Positions 23,700-35,908 of a stretch of DNA of 64,000 nt are shown in pieces. Positions within the stretch are counted from its first letter, which is position 1. Every line of letters starts with the position of its first letter. Source of the DNA: Ophiura sarsii. Its lineage: Eukaryota > Echinodermata > Ophiuroidea > Amphilepidida > Ophiuridae. The notes below the pieces were generated by a model. That model was not told the DNA's origin. It made no database searches and saw only the letters and a list, made by a program, of their open reading frames with translations. The position numbers and the translations under genes were made by a program. The DNA is taken from NCBI GenBank assembly GCA_035610835.1, contig CM069459.1, positions 57,145,316 through 57,209,315 of the forward strand, given 5' to 3'.

Positions 23700-24006
23700 T
23701 CTTACTCGTCATTATCATCATCCGTCGGCTGCAGAGCAGACGACTACAAGATTTCTCCATGCACGACGATCGGTAGCAAGTGCGGCAATCTGTTTTTCCT
23801 GGATTGCGCCTTCATTGTCCCCCAGTAATTGTCTTACATGTACATATGTAAGTTATGAAGTGCGTGGTCGACTTGGTCTCCTTTTGCCATGCGTTGGTAT
23901 GGATAGAGCATATCTTTTGGTAGGCTCTTCTTCTGGCAGCCGGAGGATATGACCCAGGAATCTCAACTGCCGTAGCCTTACCAAATGAATAAGTACAAGT
24001 GGCTCT
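23700..24006 (-). pseudogene. 3' end of an RTE-like LINE, fragment 1
   Basis: Translated on the minus strand it gives a LINE C-terminus: LVRLRQLRFLGHILRLPEEE, then after a frame break IAALATDRRAWRNLVVVCSA and a stop, followed by a short ATGATG-type tail. The first segment matches the LINE at 55687-57645, and the last 110 bp match 47035-47150. Short tandem 3' tails are typical of RTE-clade elements. Heavily 5'-truncated and non-functional. Confidence 0.7.
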
Positions 24007-24071
24007 TATTGCTTTCGTTTAAACATTCTGAAATGCTTTAGACATTTGAAAGGGAATGGTAATACCTCTTG

Positions 24072-24228
24072 GATGATTGTCACTTTTGGAACTGGGCCTA
24101 CGACCATTGGAATGACAATAACTCCACCCCGCAACATCGTATCTCAACAGGATGATTGTCACTTTTGGAACTGGGCCTACGACCATTGGAATGACAATAA
24201 CTCCACCCGCAACATCGTATCTCAACAA
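24072..24228. repeat. Two-copy tandem duplication, ~79-bp unit
   Basis: GGATGATTGTCACTTTTGGA starts both copies (about 24072 and 24151). The copies differ by one C in CCACCCCGC. Very recent duplication in non-coding sequence. Confidence 0.9.
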
Positions 24229-25207
24229 TTGAGGTGTCCAAATACGCAGAACAAAATTATGCACTGGGTTATTTGCTTCGATTAATCCATACCTTTTCGG
24301 GCCGTTAATTATTGGCTCATTTTTAAGTGTCTCGATACTTTTTGTGATGAGTTTAATACTAATAATCATGTTTAGCAAACAAGCCATAAGATTTTTTTTC
24401 TATCCATCTATAGATAGATAGATCATAATTCCATGAGTCCTCTTGTCAAATGAACCGACAGTGCCAATCTCGTCCGACAGACAGTCAATACCCCCCCCCC
24501 CCTCTCTGGTGACGCCGCTTGGCTGGCAAAATAGTCAGTACGCATGGTAAGTTGGGTCAAATAGTGGTCAAATTCAATTATTTCGTGACCATGCTTTTGG
24601 GGAGCGAAGTTTAGATCACCATTGGTATGGTCTGATCTAAAAGATCTAATTAAAAGTGTATGCGACAGTGTCCCTCGCAAAAGCATGGGCGGGAGATGTA
24701 AGGGGCTATCATCTTAAAACAGGGTAAAATTCAAAAACTGTGGAAATCTAGATAATTGCCACACCTTTAATACATGATAATAAGTCCAGTCTTTGTATTA
24801 TTCATAAAAAGTATATAGTCAAACTTATGTTTACGTACCGTTTTCGAGTTATACGCATGCCCTTGCACAATCATAAGCCTCCATGGAAAAGTGTGCAGGA
24901 CCGAGGGTGTTATCCCTAAAAAAATCAAAGATTGCAGCTTCAAATGTGAATTTTTACGCCGAGTGTATTAAAATGTTGTAACATTCACGTTTGTAATCAA
25001 ACACTTGCGAACTATTCTTGGGCAAAGTCTTGTTTACACATGTGAAGAGGTATAATTCGAGTATTAGGCATATGTCGGGTGGGATTAAAATCATTATTGA
25101 AAAAACTGAGATTGTCGATCGTATGAAAAACAGATGTATTGAAAGGATCAACACGAGGTGTAATCTACAAAACTAATTAAAATCCAGCCTTAAAAAGGGA
25201 GCCAGGG
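24229..25207. other. Gene-free sequence
   Basis: Contains a short TAGATAGATA run near 24410 and a C run near 24488. No credible gene. Confidence 0.5.
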
Positions 25208-25475
25208 GAAGCGATTTGGAGACCCGATGTACACATGTATTCCTACCTAATTCGGAAAAAGGTCAAAGGTCACCACATATAGGTCTTTATCTTCATTAGT
25301 AGGCATCACATTAGGTCAGTTTGCTGTTATATTCCCTCTAGGAAGCGATTTGGAGACCCGATGTACACATGTATTCCTACCTAATTAGGAAAAAGGTCAA
25401 AGGTCACCACATAATAGGTCTTTATCTTCATTAGTAGGCATCACATTAGGTCAGTTTGCTGTTATGTTCCCTCTA
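25208..25475. repeat. Two-copy tandem duplication, 134-bp unit
   Basis: GAAGCGATTTGGAGACCCGA begins at 25208 and again at 25342. The copies are nearly identical (TTCGG versus TTAGG; a 2-base indel near CACATA). Non-coding, recent. Confidence 0.9.
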
Positions 25476-26301
25476 GCATTGTAGTAGTCATGGTAGTCAA
25501 TGGTAGTGGTATTGCCAAATAGACAAAGGTCAATAAGGTCCACCCAAATGGGATCAGAAATAAATGCACAGGCCTACCCAATTATCATGATAATGAACCA
25601 AATATGAATGATTGAAATCATTTTCATCAAAATCGAAGCATTATTTCACATTTGACCTATGTAGTGAACGTTGACCTTTTTGCTTATCAGATTGAAGATA
25701 GGTCAAACTATACTTTTCCGAAACTTATTTTTTGAATTTTACCCCTGTATTAATGTTGACCGCCCTAGTGCCGGGCTTCCGCCCAACTTTCGTAAGGGAC
25801 ATCCCATGACATTGTCAACCCTTTTAGAGGACAAATCAATTGATGAATGAACCTTACAGTTCTCCACGACTGGTCAGGGTTACCGGATTTGACCCAATTG
25901 ATTGAAGCAGGGTTGAAGTGTACATTACATATTTTTGCAACTGATGACGTAAATAAATGGGCACCGTAATCTTCCATCACCACACTGGCGCCATCAACCA
26001 ATAAAAATCTACCAATGATATTCAGAATTACATTATTATAGTTGGTGATGGTCCCGGAAAACCTGAACATAAACCACCCAGCTATGGGTAAAATAGCTAA
26101 GTAAGGTAGTAGATCTAGAACTATTGGAGTAGTTTGAAGGTCTACTGAACTTTGCTTAATATGTTTCAATCTATATCACTGAGACTCGGGTAGAATATAC
26201 TCATTAGCCTTGGCTGGCAAGTATTCTAGAAGAAGGACAACTTTGATAATAAACCATGCTGCAGGAGTTGCGACCGCAGTGATTATAGCAACAGAAAAAC
26301 C
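25476..26301. other. Sequence upstream of LINE, probably including its 5' untranslated region
   Basis: No gene. The part from about 25765 may be the LINE leader, but without a second copy the boundary cannot be set. An antisense frame at 25765-26169 shows no family features. Confidence 0.4.
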
Positions 26302-29300
26302 ATGATGACAAACCAAACCAACACTAGGGTTAAAGTCCCTACTAACCTAACGTCTCCTGGAGCAGACTCGGATTTTTCCAAATCAACTGATGACGGCATA
26401 CCCCTAAACCCGGAAGGGAGGAGTAAGCTTGACGGCAGAGCGCGCAAGAGGAGACGACTTGCAACATGCAAGTCAAATATCACTATATCTACCATGAATG
26501 TGAGAACTATCAGACTGAGTCGATGTAGGGAGGAGCTTGTATCAAATCTAATCAAATATAAAATTGACATGATCGGGATACAGGAACACCGCATTGTCCA
26601 TGATGACCCAGTGAAATATGAGATTATTTTGGGCAGAACACTGATCACTACCTCAGCAACAAGAAATAAAGCAGGTGCAGCTGTAGGTGGAGTCGGGATA
26701 CTACTCAACAACACAGCACTCCGATAATTAGCGAGTATTAAACCACATTCTGATCGTACACTCATAGTTAACTTCCATGGTAACCCAGCAACAACTGTAG
26801 TGGTGACCTACTGCCCTACAAATGTGGCGGAAGAGGACATCATAGAAGAGCACTACAACAGTCTAAAGGGGGCAATTGACTCCATTCCAGCACACAACAT
26901 CTTGCTTGTTGTTGGCGACTACAATGCCAGACTTGGAAAGGATGACGCCAAATTTTCATACCATGATGATACAAACAGAAATGGAGAATATCTAGCAGAA
27001 CTAGCTAAAGAGAAAGATCTAATAGTCGCAAATACCTACTTTCGCAAGAAAAAAGGCAAGTTGTGGACATATGTCAGCCCAGGCGGCAACAAACTACAGC
27101 TGGACTACATCCTTGTCAGGCGGAAATGGCGAAACAGTGTTCAAAATTTTGAAGCATACAACACCTTTGCTAGTGTGGGATCTGACCATAGAATAGTCTC
27201 TGCTAGCATCCGACTAAGCCTCAGGAAGAGTAAGATCATCAAACGGAAAAAGCAGTACGATTGGAATCTATTGACAACTGATCAAGATCTACAAGCTAAA
27301 TACAGTATAGAGGTGCGCAATAGGTTTCAGCCCCTTCAGGATGACGTAGAAACTGCAACTGAGAAATACACAAGGTTCATTACAGCCACTCAAGAAGCTG
27401 CAGAGGAAGTCATTCCTGCGAGGAAGAAAGAGAAAAGAAACTACTTCTCAAAAGACGCCCAGGTTATCGGGGCAAGAACAAAAATTGATGAAGCTTACGC
27501 AAAATATCAACTAGACACTAGCAATGAGAATAATAGCAGACATTATAAGGATGCTAAGAAGAGCCTAGGGGAGGCTTATGATCAAGTGAAAGAGAAAGAC
27601 CTTACCAATAAGCTAAGAGAGGTAGAAAATGCTCACATAAACAGCAAGCATGGTAAGAGTTGGAAACTGATAAACCAAATATCAGGAAGACTGACAACAA
27701 GAAAGGGGCAAATCAAAGGGTCCACGCAAAAGGAGAGATTAAACAACTGGTACACTCACTTCAAAAATCTACTTGGGAGCCCACCACATATAAGTAATGA
27801 GGATGAGGAAATTGCTCCAATACTATCAGATCTCAACATTAAAGTAGCAACCTTTGACTTGGAGGAATATGAGAAGGCTAAGAAGGCACTTGTAGAGGGG
27901 AAAAGCTGTGGGGAAGATGGTATTACACCTGAAATGCTCAAAAGATGTGATTTGGATAACATCATTCTCGACTTCTGCAATGATGCCTTGTTGAACGGGA
28001 AAAAGCCAGAACAGTGGTCCATTCTCAACATAGTACCAATACCGAAATCAGGTGATCTCAGCTTGGGGGGTAACTACCGTGGAATAAGCCTGAGTTCAAT
28101 TGTTGCCAAGCTATACAACAAGATGATACTCAACAGAATTAGACCGGAGCTCGACGTCCACCTAAGAGCTAATCAAAATGGCTTCAGAGTAGGACGTACC
28201 ACTGTAGGTCATATACTTGCCCTTCGAAGAATTATTGAGGGAATAAGATCAAATCACCTGCCAGCCATCATAACCTTTATCAACTTCAAGAAAGCGTTTG
28301 ACACAATACATAGGGGACGAATGCTGCAAATATTGAAAGCCTATGGTGTACCTGATCAGCTTACAAATGCGATAGCAGACATATACAAAGACACCAAGGC
28401 AAAGGTCATATCACCAGATGGAGAAACAGAAGTGTTTGAGATACTGGCTGGAGTATTACAAGGAGACACCCTGGCTCCATATCTTTTTGTCATTGTTCTT
28501 GACTATGCCCTAAGAGAGGCCATAGATGGCAGAGAAGAAGAGCTAGGATTCCACCTAACAAAAAGAAGCAGCAGAAGAATAGGACCAACCGTAGTAACAG
28601 ACTTAGACTTTGCTGATGACATTGCACTGTTGTCTGAGGAAGTGTCTCAAGCGCAATCACTACTCAATAGAGTGGAGACTTCAGTGGGAAGAGTTGGGCT
28701 CAAAATGAACGCTGCAAAGACGAAGTACATGTCCTTCAACCAGACGCAAGTACCTGTAATTACCACAAGTGAAGGCATGCACCTTGATAAAGTGGAAGAC
28801 TTCAAATACCTTGGAGCCTGGATGAACAACACTGAAAAGGACATCAAAACACGCAAAGCAGCTGCATGGAGAGCTTGTGGCAAACTTAGTCAGCTATGGA
28901 AGGCTAAATCATTATCCAGAAAGCTCAAAGAAAGACTGTTCATAGCTACAGTAGAATCCGTCCTCCTTTATGGATGTGAGGCATGGACAGTCACCCCAAA
29001 GCTTGGTAAACAACTGGATGGATGCTACACTAGGATGCTAAGATCTGTGTTCAACATCAACTGGAGTCAGCATGTGACAAATAAGGACCTGTATGGGGAC
29101 ATGCCAAAAGTCTCGGACAAGATCAGAGAACGCAGAGCAAGATTTGCTGGACACTGCTTCAGAGGGTCCAAGGAGCTTGTACACAAACTTATACATTGGA
29201 TCCCAAAGCACGGAGCAAGAAAGCGTGGTAGACCAGCCCTGACCTACATTGACATACTCAAACGTGATACTGGACTGCAGGTGGAAGAAATCAAGACAGC

Positions 29301-29358
29301 TATGTTGGATAGGAAGATCTGGAGAGGCATTGTGGTTCGGAAAAATCATCCGCCCTAA
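26302..29358 (+). pseudogene. RTE-like LINE: endonuclease-reverse transcriptase, one stop and mutated active site
   Basis: A single frame of about 1018 codons, broken only by TAA at 26725-26727 (codon 142). The N-terminal apurinic-type endonuclease shows TMNVRT (~64), IQEHR (~93), GDYNARLG (~205) and SDHR (~294). The reverse transcriptase has NYRGISLSS (~591), motif A at ~661, LQGDTLAPYLF (~719) and LDFADDIALL (~770). Motif A reads INFKKAFD where the family has an aspartate: codon 28282-28284 is AAC, so a catalytic Asp is lost. The C-terminal RFAGHC...RKRGRP region is typical of RTE-related LINEs. After the stop comes a short AAGTCAAGTAAGTCAAG tail. Encodes copy-and-paste retrotransposition; this copy cannot work. 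Exact clade is inferred. Confidence 0.9.
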
Positions 29359-29884
29359 GTCAAGTAAGTCAAGTCAATGGTCCCGGTATTAATGGTAAAA
29401 CCCTTGCTATACTCTATTTTGCTTCCTGGACAGTGGCGTAACTTATCGGGCGCAGCTTCTTACGCACGCGTATGTATCAAGGTCACAGGCACGCGATTTT
29501 GGCCACACGCACGCGGCCCTCATGTGCATGAACAGTACGTTTATGTAAACCTCGCTACTGATGCTTGTTGCCTCAGTCAGGAGCGCTCGCGTCCATCTGT
29601 ACATCACTGCTGTAAGAATTTGAAGCAGGCTTTGCCAATAGGAGCTACTCAAACTATAATTCCATTGCAACTTGTTTGATGCATGGGTCCTCGAGGTCCC
29701 GTTGCCCAATACACAGAGAGTATTAATTCATCAAAAATGTGGTCTTATTTGACAAATTAAAAACTTGTCATAAGAAATGGCAGGTTTGTGATTCAAGAAA
29801 TATTCTGTAATGGTACACATTTATTTATGATGCTAAAAGAACAATTTAGAGTGTTTCTAGTTAATTTTCATCGTAACAAACATT
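29359..29884. other. LINE 3' tail and gene-free sequence
   Basis: Bases 29359-29380 are the short GTCAA-type 3' tail of the LINE. The rest has no supported gene. Confidence 0.5.
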
Positions 29885-30110
29885 TCCTTGACTGAAATGT
29901 GTTTAACTTTTAATGACAAATTAACAAATGACAATCGAAATAACAAATTAAATGACTAATTATCAATGAAATAACAAATTAAGATTAGTCATTTTAATTT
30001 GTCATTCACATTAAATGACGAATTATTGAAGAAGAAAAATTATTCTTTTAATTTGTCATTTAATTTGTCATTCATCCATTTGTCATTGAAAGTCAAATAT
30101 TTATGAGTTG
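29885..30110. mobile_element. Lattice MITE built on AATTTGTCAT/ATGACAAATT
   Basis: ATGACAAATTAA words at about 29912-29975 face the complementary TTAATTTGTCAT words at about 29995-30085. The outer pair CTTTTAATGACAAAT/ATTTGTCATTGAAAG acts as ends. Very AT-rich and strongly self-complementary. Superfamily unknown. Confidence 0.5.
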
Positions 30111-31689
30111 TGTAAATATTTGCTATGTTAAAAATACTACTAATTGGTAATATATCATTAAAATATAATTGTTTTGCGTTACAAACTATTTTTTAACTGA
30201 CGAACCTTCCATGGCATGTTTAATTTGTTTCATGAATGTTTCTGGACAAAATCATGCATTTTCCCCTTGGTCTTGAAAAAACATTACATCGATTACGTCA
30301 CAAACTCAAATGTGGCTCTTTTATTGCACAACATTTTGTTGGACAGCTTACGCAAACAAATGATCCTTAATATCACACCATGGTGGCAAAATTCGAGGCC
30401 ACATTTGCACTTTTCAAAGAAAAAAAAGTGGTGCGATACTTTTTTCCATGTGTATAGTTGTTCATACTTGTAAGACTAAATGTAGCGGAATGGACAATTC
30501 ATCAGACATGCCAGAGACAATTGTACCACTAAATGATATAAAACCAATATTGGTAACATCCATTTCGTCTTGTTGGTGAACAAAAGCAAATTATTGTTGG
30601 TGCAAATATTTGTGTTTGTTATAATTTCATTTGTATTTCACCTGCGCGAAGAGGGAAACTCTCTCTTTTATTTTCCATTATATTCCTTTTTTGTTGATTT
30701 ATTTTTCATACACTACCAATTTGTAAATAAATGGTTCCAAAAAGTCACTGAAATCTTCTCTGTTATGTCATGGTTATATGCAGTAATGGGCTAAATACAA
30801 TGCAAACAAAGTTTAGAATTCGTCCACAAGCGGCCTAATTTATCGTTGAAATGAAGAGTACGAATCACGTGCCAAATTATCCTGAAATAGAGATAACCAT
30901 TGGATTGAAGGGCAGAATCTTAAACAAAACGTGAAAACATCGATGACGATAATTACTTGATTAGCTTATCAAACTATGCAAAACCATAACTGCGTCGAAA
31001 ATCACGAAATTGGTATTTCGTGTTGCATTTTAAATATGATCGCTCTGTATAACACTATAACCTCACCCTTATCTACAATCTTTTTGATTTAATTTAATTT
31101 AATTCAGCCTGCGTGTCTTTTCAGAGCAATTTGCTTGAGTCAGATCCCATTAGATCCCACGTGTCTCCATACAGATCGACCATGTAAACAAACAAACAAA
31201 CTAACAAACACACCAACAACCAACAAACAAACATTTGTAATCAAAATTATCCGACAATTCACAGCTATTAAATGAAAACATCATACATCACCAAATTCTT
31301 AAAAAAAGGAATGTCCTATTGGTATCATAATTATGTCATACGTTTTTTGGGGAGGATTAGTATCATAGAACATTTCAACTGGTGCTTTGGATATTCGCCT
31401 TGCAACCGCGAAACCCGTGAACCGCACAAATAATTTAGATACAAAATGATGATTCCACGCCCGGTGTTGAAGCCGAAACAGATAATAATGTTGATACAAG
31501 AGTATGCAGCGTACATGTACACGGAAAATAAGAATATCGATTCAAAGGACCATTGACTTGTTCATAATGGCACAATTGGCCATGGGGTGTACAGCTTATT
31601 GTGGTCTCAATAATTCAATTTACGCAACGCTGAACAAGTAAAAGTAGTAGGCCTACATTCAAATTAAAAGCTCAATTGTCAGACAATCA
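30111..31689. other. Gene-free sequence with a CAAA-rich simple repeat
   Basis: An AAAC/CAAC-rich low-complexity tract lies at about 31187-31232. Short frames here (for example 30216-30473 and 30570-30794) have AT-driven composition and no recognisable motif, so I do not call genes. Confidence 0.5.
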
Positions 31690-32221
31690 TTCCAAATGAA
31701 GTGAAAAGTTTCGTGTGGATCCACAAAAATTATGGGGGAACGATTAAAACAAAACTAACATTGCTAAATGTAATATGATACTAACGGAAAAAATAGGTTC
31801 CCGGTGGGATTCGAACCACAGGCCTTTCGATCACAAGTCGGATGCGCTACTGATTGAGCCAATGGCGCACTGTATAACAATATAACAACAGAAATACATT
31901 GAAATATCCTTCGTGAACATTATTCCATAAATCGGAAGTTAAAATGCTTTATATTTATAGTTTTTGTATGTTTTTAAGATGGGGTTCTCGCCCAAAAATT
32001 GATTCGAAGCTGCTTTATATTGTAACCCTGGTTTCATTGACATGAATAGACTGACTTTTCGAAACATTTCTAGACATGGATTTCGTTCATATTTGCTGTT
32101 TGTAGCCGGTCTCACTTCGGTATTGCATCATGGGTTTATATTATGTGTACGCGGAGTTTCGGGTATGTAGCGAGTCATGTGATTTTTGCCCAGGGCAAAC
32201 ACTTGAGATCCGGAAAGGCCT
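31690..32221 (-). repeat. Repeat carrying a tRNA-like module, copy B
   Basis: On the minus strand it begins AAAGGCCTTTCCGGATCTCA and GTGTTTGCCCTGGGCAAAAA, just as copy A, and has CCCATGATGCAATA in common with copy C. After about 355 bp comes a tRNA-like module (31799-31870). It directly abuts the TTAA of a piggyBac-like MITE at 32222. Confidence 0.68.
31799..31870 (-). tRNA. tRNA-Thr(UGU)-like sequence inside repeat copy B
   Basis: Minus strand: TGGCTCAATCAGTAGCGC, anticodon stem TCCGA/TCGAA around loop CTTGTGA (anticodon TGT), then GTGGTTCGAATCCCAC. One G appears to be missing from the T stem, and the acceptor ends do not pair. Likely a tRNA-derived module rather than an active gene. Confidence 0.45.
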
Positions 32222-32458
32222 TTAACGCTTTCCATGCGGCAGGCGTCTGCAGACGACATTCCAAATGTTTACAAAAATGTCAGCATTATTAAATTTCAGT
32301 ACCATATTTGGAATCACCATGAGAAATGCATTGAATTAAGTACAAACATGCCTAGTATTGGTTCAGTAATCCTTGAGATAGACATTGAAAATTGGGAAAG
32401 GTTTCTGAAAAATCTGTTTTGTATATGGTAAAAATAAAAGCCGCGTGGAAAGTGTTAA
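32222..32458 (-). mobile_element. piggyBac-like MITE (TTAA-flanked), copy 4
   Basis: TTAACGCTTTCCATGCGGC at the left, GCCGCGTGGAAAGTGTTAA at the right, TTAA on both sides. Inverted relative to copy 1 (GGCGTCTGCAGACGAC subterminal block at the left). 237 bp, non-coding. Confidence 0.77.
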
Positions 32459-32790
32459 TAATTACAATTTACGCAGGAGTAAGTATATGTTATTATTTCT
32501 AAACCTAAAACCAATTATAAGAAACGCGGGTTTTCGGTGCCATTGAATGGAACAAACTTGACCAAAATATTCAAGTCTCCCCCAATCTTATAGTATATTT
32601 ATCAACCGTCTTAAACGAATGAGTCATTTGTAATTATCCATATTCAAAATATTCAATTTTATTTCATGATATGCTTGTATTTGATTAGATTCAAGAAATG
32701 TGTTTTTATTATGTTATTTTAGGTGTATTATGTAACATGTTGTATCGACTTTATTACGGCCTCAGTGAAAAACAGCTATTTTATGTTGAC
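32459..32790. other. Gene-free sequence
   Basis: AT-rich, nothing recognised. Confidence 0.5.
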
Positions 32791-32791
32791 C

Positions 32792-33201
32792 TACACTGCA
32801 AAAAGGTTGTTTAAAATACGTTGCTAAAAGTACTTTTATCATCCGTTGGTTGACGTGTTGATTAAAATTCATTCAATATATGTAGAAAGTTAGGCGTTGT
32901 ATAAAGGTAAAAAATCCCCAGCGTTGAGCAATTCGTCGAAAACAATGTCCTTAAAATGTTGGTGGAAACTGTTTCTGTTGCTAAAATATGTTGCGTAAAA
33001 TATTCCACTTTGGCAACTGTTGCATGAGCATTGAGGACAATCACGCAACAGTTGATGCAAGTTACGCACATTTGAATTTTAGGCAACTGTTGTCCAAAAA
33101 AGCCAATTTCGTGAGCTGTTGCATACTTGAACAACTGTTGAGTGAATATAATTGCCTAACTTTTGAGTAACTAGAATTGTTGAACCCTTTTTGCAGCGCA
33201 G
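32792..33201. mobile_element. Lattice MITE with TACACTGCAAAAAGG ends (CAACTGTTG lattice), 1
   Basis: Left end CACTGCAAAAAGGTTG, right end CAACCCTTTTTGCAGCG. The interior is rich in GCAACTGTTGC, AACAGTTG and TTGCGTAA words on both strands. A TA precedes the left end. Ends of this type occur in CACTA/EnSpm-like and some Tc1-like MITEs; I leave the class open. Confidence 0.6.
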
Positions 33202-33607
33202 GACCACAATTATATTTATTCTGTCTTGGCATCCAAAACGGAATAAATCGCTAACACTGACAAAATAGTTTAAAATTCCCATCCTTGTTTGACATATATT
33301 TGTTTATGAATATCATTTCAACGGTGTTATGGCGACGTCACTGGCGATGAATATTGAATAGTCGATTTTTATAGCCAAAAAATACACGACATGGACATAT
33401 ACTGAATAGTTCATGTCGTGTGATCTATTTTCCACCAAAAGAATCACATACATATGTTTATGTATTATATAATATGGACTATTTATACCTTCATACCCAG
33501 ATAGCAAGACTTCGTTTGGCAAACGTTCACAGTAAATAACACCAATGATAAGAGATGTCAGATATCATGTATATTAGGCCTAGTTAACTAACATGTTAAA
33601 ATAAATT

Positions 33608-33741
33608 ACAGATTCACTACCGAAAGGGAATGTATGTAGCTCTGCTGCATCGCCTAGAATTCCCATTACAAGTTACCGGTTCACTACCGGGAGGAAGTGA
33701 TGTATGTAGCTCTGCTGCATCGCCCAGAATTCACATTATTT
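33608..33741. repeat. Two-copy tandem duplication, ~66-bp unit
   Basis: The phrase TTCACTACCG followed by ATGTATGTAGCTCTGCTGCA and ATCGCC-AGAATTC occurs twice (from about 33612 and 33679). The copies have diverged by small indels. Non-coding. Confidence 0.8.
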
Positions 33742-33754
33742 TGCCTACTGCGTG

Positions 33755-34117
33755 TTGCTATACCAAAAATGCTCAATATATAATAAAAACTTGACACAAA
33801 TAAAATACCCAACATATGGCTATATTTGATAAATTAGGCAACAGTTGCTATACAAAAATGCTCAATATATAATGAAAACAATTCACAAATTAAGCAACAG
33901 TCACAAAATGCCCAACAAATGGTTAATTATTAATACCCAACTGTTGTGTAATTAAAATTGTGCAACTGCTGAGTAACTGGAATTGTTCAACTGTTGGTGA
34001 AAACATGTTATCCAACGGTGTTGGGTAAATTTTACGCAACTGTTGAGCGGTTGCATACTTCAACAACGTTGTGTAAAATGTTGAGTAAATGTTTAAGCAA
34101 CCTTTTTGCAGTGTACG
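33755..34117. mobile_element. Lattice MITE (CAACTGTTG lattice), 2
   Basis: The right end GCAACCTTTTTGCAGTGTA matches the 32792 element. The left end (CTGCGTGTTGCTATACC) is decayed. Internal words TGCAACTGTTGAG, CAACAGT and TTACGCAACTG occur on both strands, with CAAAAATGCTCAATATATAA duplicated at about 33765 and 33856. Confidence 0.55.
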
Positions 34118-34158
34118 TATCGTGAATAAATACAGATTATGTATGATGTGTGTATGTA

Positions 34159-34655
34159 CGAGGGGCATTCAATAAATACCGGCAACCATTGAAAATCTCT
34201 GAACCGTGACATGTGTCAATAAAATAAACTGATGATACTTTAACTGTAAGCCTTAACCCTTTCTCACGGAAAATTTCAAACATGTGGGTCATTTTGATCA
34301 TGTAATTTCAGTACTAATAAACATTATGGTCTCTGGGCACTGAAAATTGACAAGAATCAGCATTATAAATCAAGCGCCAATATTAGTACAATACTAGTGT
34401 AAACGCACGTATATCTTAATGCATGCCATAAACTTGTCTTTCAAATTTCCCGCTATTATATCATTCCCTAACCAGTGCCCTGAGATCAAGGTATTCACAG
34501 TGCTTAAATGTAATGATAAAAATGGTCTACGTGTTCGAAGTTTTCTGTGAGAAAAGAGTAAGACTTACAGTTTAAGAATCATAAGTTTATTTTACTGACA
34601 CGTGTCACGGTTCAGAGATTTTCAATGGTTGCAGGTATTTATTGAATGCCCCTCG
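34159..34655. mobile_element. Mariner-type foldback MITE with very long inverted arms
   Basis: Ends CGAGGGGCATTCAATAAATA on both sides, flanked by TA (34157-34158 and 34656-34657). The arms remain alignable for about 170 bp at roughly 85% identity. CGAGGGGCATTCAATAAA-type ends with TA targets are characteristic of mariner relatives. No transposase frame. Confidence 0.78.
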
Positions 34656-34658
34656 TAC

Positions 34659-34937
34659 ACTGCGAACATGTTGAGTAAAACGTTTACTCAACATTGAGTA
34701 ACTATGCAACAGTTCAACAGTTGAGTAAACAATGCTCAATATGTTCAACAGTTGAGTAAAAAAGCCCAATATGTTCAACAGTTGAGTATAATGTTGGGCA
34801 TTTTTACTCAACTATTGAACATATTGGGCATTTTTACTCAACTTTTGAACATATTGGGCATTGTTTACTCAACTGTTGAACTGTTGCATAGTTACTCAAC
34901 GTTGAGTAAACTTTTTACTCAACATTTTAGCAGTGTA
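34659..34937. mobile_element. Lattice MITE (TTGAGTAAA lattice), 3
   Basis: Left CACTGCGAACATGTTGAGTA, right TACTCAACATTTTAGCAGTG, with TA outside each. The interior alternates CAACAGTTGAGTAAA, TTTACTCAAC and TATGTTCAACAG on both strands, making an almost complete foldback. It directly abuts the mariner MITE. Confidence 0.7.
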
Positions 34938-34964
34938 CAGTTAGGCCTACTTCAGAACATGAGG

Positions 34965-35112
34965 ACCCTTCGGAATGATGGCCGGGTAGACCAAACATAC
35001 ACTGGCACTAAAAGGTGTGGTCGTTATTCCGAAGGAACATTATTCCGGAGGGTCGTTATTCCGAAATAGCTGTAAGAATCGTTATTCCGAAGGGTTGTTA
35101 TTCCGAAAAAGG
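34965..35112. repeat. Lattice-type repeat with TCGTTATTCCGAA words
   Basis: TTATTCCGAA-type words at about 35023, 35040, 35057, 35083 and 35098, with inverted CTTCGGAAT at about 34969. Short, with no clean ends visible; an element of the same architectural type as its neighbours. Confidence 0.5.
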
Positions 35113-35908
35113 TATCTGCACAGGGGTTATTCACTAAAACCGATATGCTTGGTGTACATTATATAGGTTTTCCCATAAATTTGTGTTTGTCGCATGTTTT
35201 GATAAAAAAAATCGACAGATGTCAACAGCTTTATACACAGTGTAATCCCATCGACATTTACCTCATTATATATTCATAAGCTAATTATCGCCGTTGTGGC
35301 GCTATGAGAGAGTCCTCTCGAGATATACATCCTCTCTAAACAAATCAGCATTCAATGATTAATTACAAAATGTTCTATACTTACATATGGATGCGCACTA
35401 CCTAGTGACTCAGGTTTCGAAAAGGTTGGAATTTTCCAGATAAACGTGATATTTCGGGAAATACGGGATTTTTAAAATTTCGTTGTAAAGCTCACTCATC
35501 TAGAGCTGTCTAGATAGGAATCGGAAACGGGCATGACCTCTATACCACATTAAGAAAAAACCCGCACAAACGTTGAAAACATGCTTTGTCTTACTGAAAT
35601 GTAACGCCCTGTCGTCAGACTTATTCATTGTTATTCACGCATGCAATATCTCAATTTTAAAGAGGGGGATTTTGATCAACAACATTAAAAATCGACATTC
35701 AAGGTTGAAACTGATTAATTTTAATATAATTATGAGGATATTTTACTAGTGACTAGGAGTACATTTTTAATCGGTGCATATCTATTTTTTTTATCCTACA
35801 CAGATCCACTGGAAGAAAGCCGGCGAAATTACATGTGACAACAGTAACTGCCCTTCAACAAGATAAATGTATCGAACTTTACTATAAAATCAAAATTACC
35901 TCATCACC
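35113..35908. promoter_or_regulatory. Upstream region of the LRR-GPCR with a likely 3' splice site
   Basis: No coding sequence. A pyrimidine-rich tract (about 35781-35797) followed by ACACAG at 35798-35803 is a plausible acceptor. A spliced 5' untranslated exon could therefore join about 100 bp before the start codon. No convincing TATA box or initiator can be assigned. Confidence 0.3.

Noticed and set aside
25765..26169. 134-codon minus-strand frame
   Set aside because: No recognisable motif; it lies in the probable LINE leader and has no supporting features.
26283..26765. 160-codon minus-strand frame
   Set aside because: It is antisense to the LINE endonuclease, which has diagnostic motifs on the plus strand.
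34752..35069. 105-codon frame
   Set aside because: It is made of TTGAGTAAA and TTATTCCGAA lattice words.
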